NCBI GenBank assembly: GCA_000507305.1
Contig: DF240705.1
Location: forward strand, 40,592 to 104,591
DNA: 64,000 nucleotides
DNA from: Breviolum minutum Mf 1.05b.01
Lineage: Eukaryota; Sar; Dinophyceae; Suessiales; Symbiodiniaceae
Direction: 5' to 3'
This document shows, in pieces, positions 63,855-64,000 of the stretch; positions within the stretch are counted from its first letter, which is position 1; each line of letters opens with the position of its first letter. Position numbers and translations under genes: made by a program. The notes beneath the pieces are model-generated. The model was not told where the DNA came from, ran no database searches, and saw nothing but the letters and a program-made list of their open reading frames with translations.

Positions 63855-64000
63855 ATGCAATCTTCCACGTCGGGTAGTCCAGAAAGTTTCAATTTGAGTT
63901 CATCAGTTGAAGGTCTTGTAGGTGGAATTGAAGGAAATTCGGGGAGTAGGGCATCATCATCTTCTCATTCAACCCCAAGGGCGCCCAAGAAAGGGAACCT
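63855..64000 (+). CDS. Second ORF, Ser-rich N-terminus, runs off window
   Basis: ATG 63855 opens a frame 19 bases after the preceding stop and remains open to the edge (48 codons). The start is Ser/Gly-rich (QSSTSGSPESFNLSSS, then RASSSSHSTPRAPKKG), as in disordered N-termini of gag-like or polymerase proteins. No domain yet visible. Confidence 0.4.
   Translation, partial: MQSSTSGSPESFNLSSSVEGLVGGIEGNSGSRASSSSHSTPRAPKKGN

Larger units (their letters stand above)
62737..64000 (+). mobile_element. Probable retroposed unit, cut by right edge
   Basis: Starts at the relict leader, has about 130 bases of leader sequence, an uninterrupted ~950-base open frame, a 19-base gap and a second open frame that leaves the window. 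Two closely spaced intronless ORFs after a leader relict resemble the 5' half of a dinoflagellate retroelement. No RT is visible yet. Confidence 0.4.

Noticed and set aside
1-64000. tRNA, rRNA, snRNA, CRISPR or bacterial insertion sequences
   Set aside because: No cloverleaf, conserved rRNA block, regularly spaced repeat-spacer array or DDE transposase was seen by eye; a covariance-model scan would be needed to exclude small RNAs.

Overview
The window reads as nuclear DNA of a dinoflagellate, probably Symbiodiniaceae or a relative. Four things point that way: relict spliced-leader sequence (TTTTGGCTCAAG type) next to retroposed units, genes broken into very short exons with many non-GT donor sites, every recognisable gene on the same (+) strand, and a very high density of roughly 100-bp palindromic MITE-like repeats in introns and spacers. 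I see no rRNA, tRNA, CRISPR array or bacterial-type operon.

Layout. (1) 0.6-3.5 kb: exons of a membrane protein with a W-C-x-F-E-L-A motif. (2) 8.07-17.84 kb: a nearly intact 9.8-kb non-LTR retrotransposon. Its first ORF joins a cytosine-C5-methyltransferase-like domain to a Ulp1/C48-peptidase-like domain. A second, gag-like ORF carries a Cys/His cluster and a coiled coil. The last ORF has an AP endonuclease, reverse transcriptase, zinc knuckle and RNase H. A 14-bp target duplication flanks it and it sits inside a MITE. (3) 21.22-29.00 kb: a tyrosine-recombinase retrotransposon (DIRS/Ngaro type) with textbook split direct repeats (A1 - ORFs - B1 - A2 - B2). Its polymerase has a complete DNA methyltransferase lodged in the middle of the RNase H domain. 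It lies in another copy of the same MITE family. (4) 34.8-42.9 kb: seven exons of a TPT/nucleotide-sugar-transporter-type membrane carrier. (5) 44.3-57.0 kb: at least ten short exons of a protein kinase in correct N-to-C order. (6) 59.35-59.54 kb: terminal exon of a membrane protein. (7) 62.7 kb to the right edge: a spliced-leader relict followed by two ORFs, probably the start of another retroposed unit.

The notable system is the pair of unrelated retrotransposons (one LINE-like, one YR-type), each with its own methyltransferase gene, 3.4 kb apart. From memory, de Mendoza and colleagues (2018) reported that dinoflagellate retrotransposons captured methyltransferases and may methylate their own copies, so capture as such is not new. 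The RNase H-splitting arrangement, the added Ulp1-like domain, the NPGP motif before the endonuclease and the MITE-within-MITE insertion history are the points I would check.

Exon limits in the host genes are inferred by matching protein-family patterns by eye and joining reading frames. They are good to a few bases where a donor or acceptor is obvious, and approximate elsewhere.
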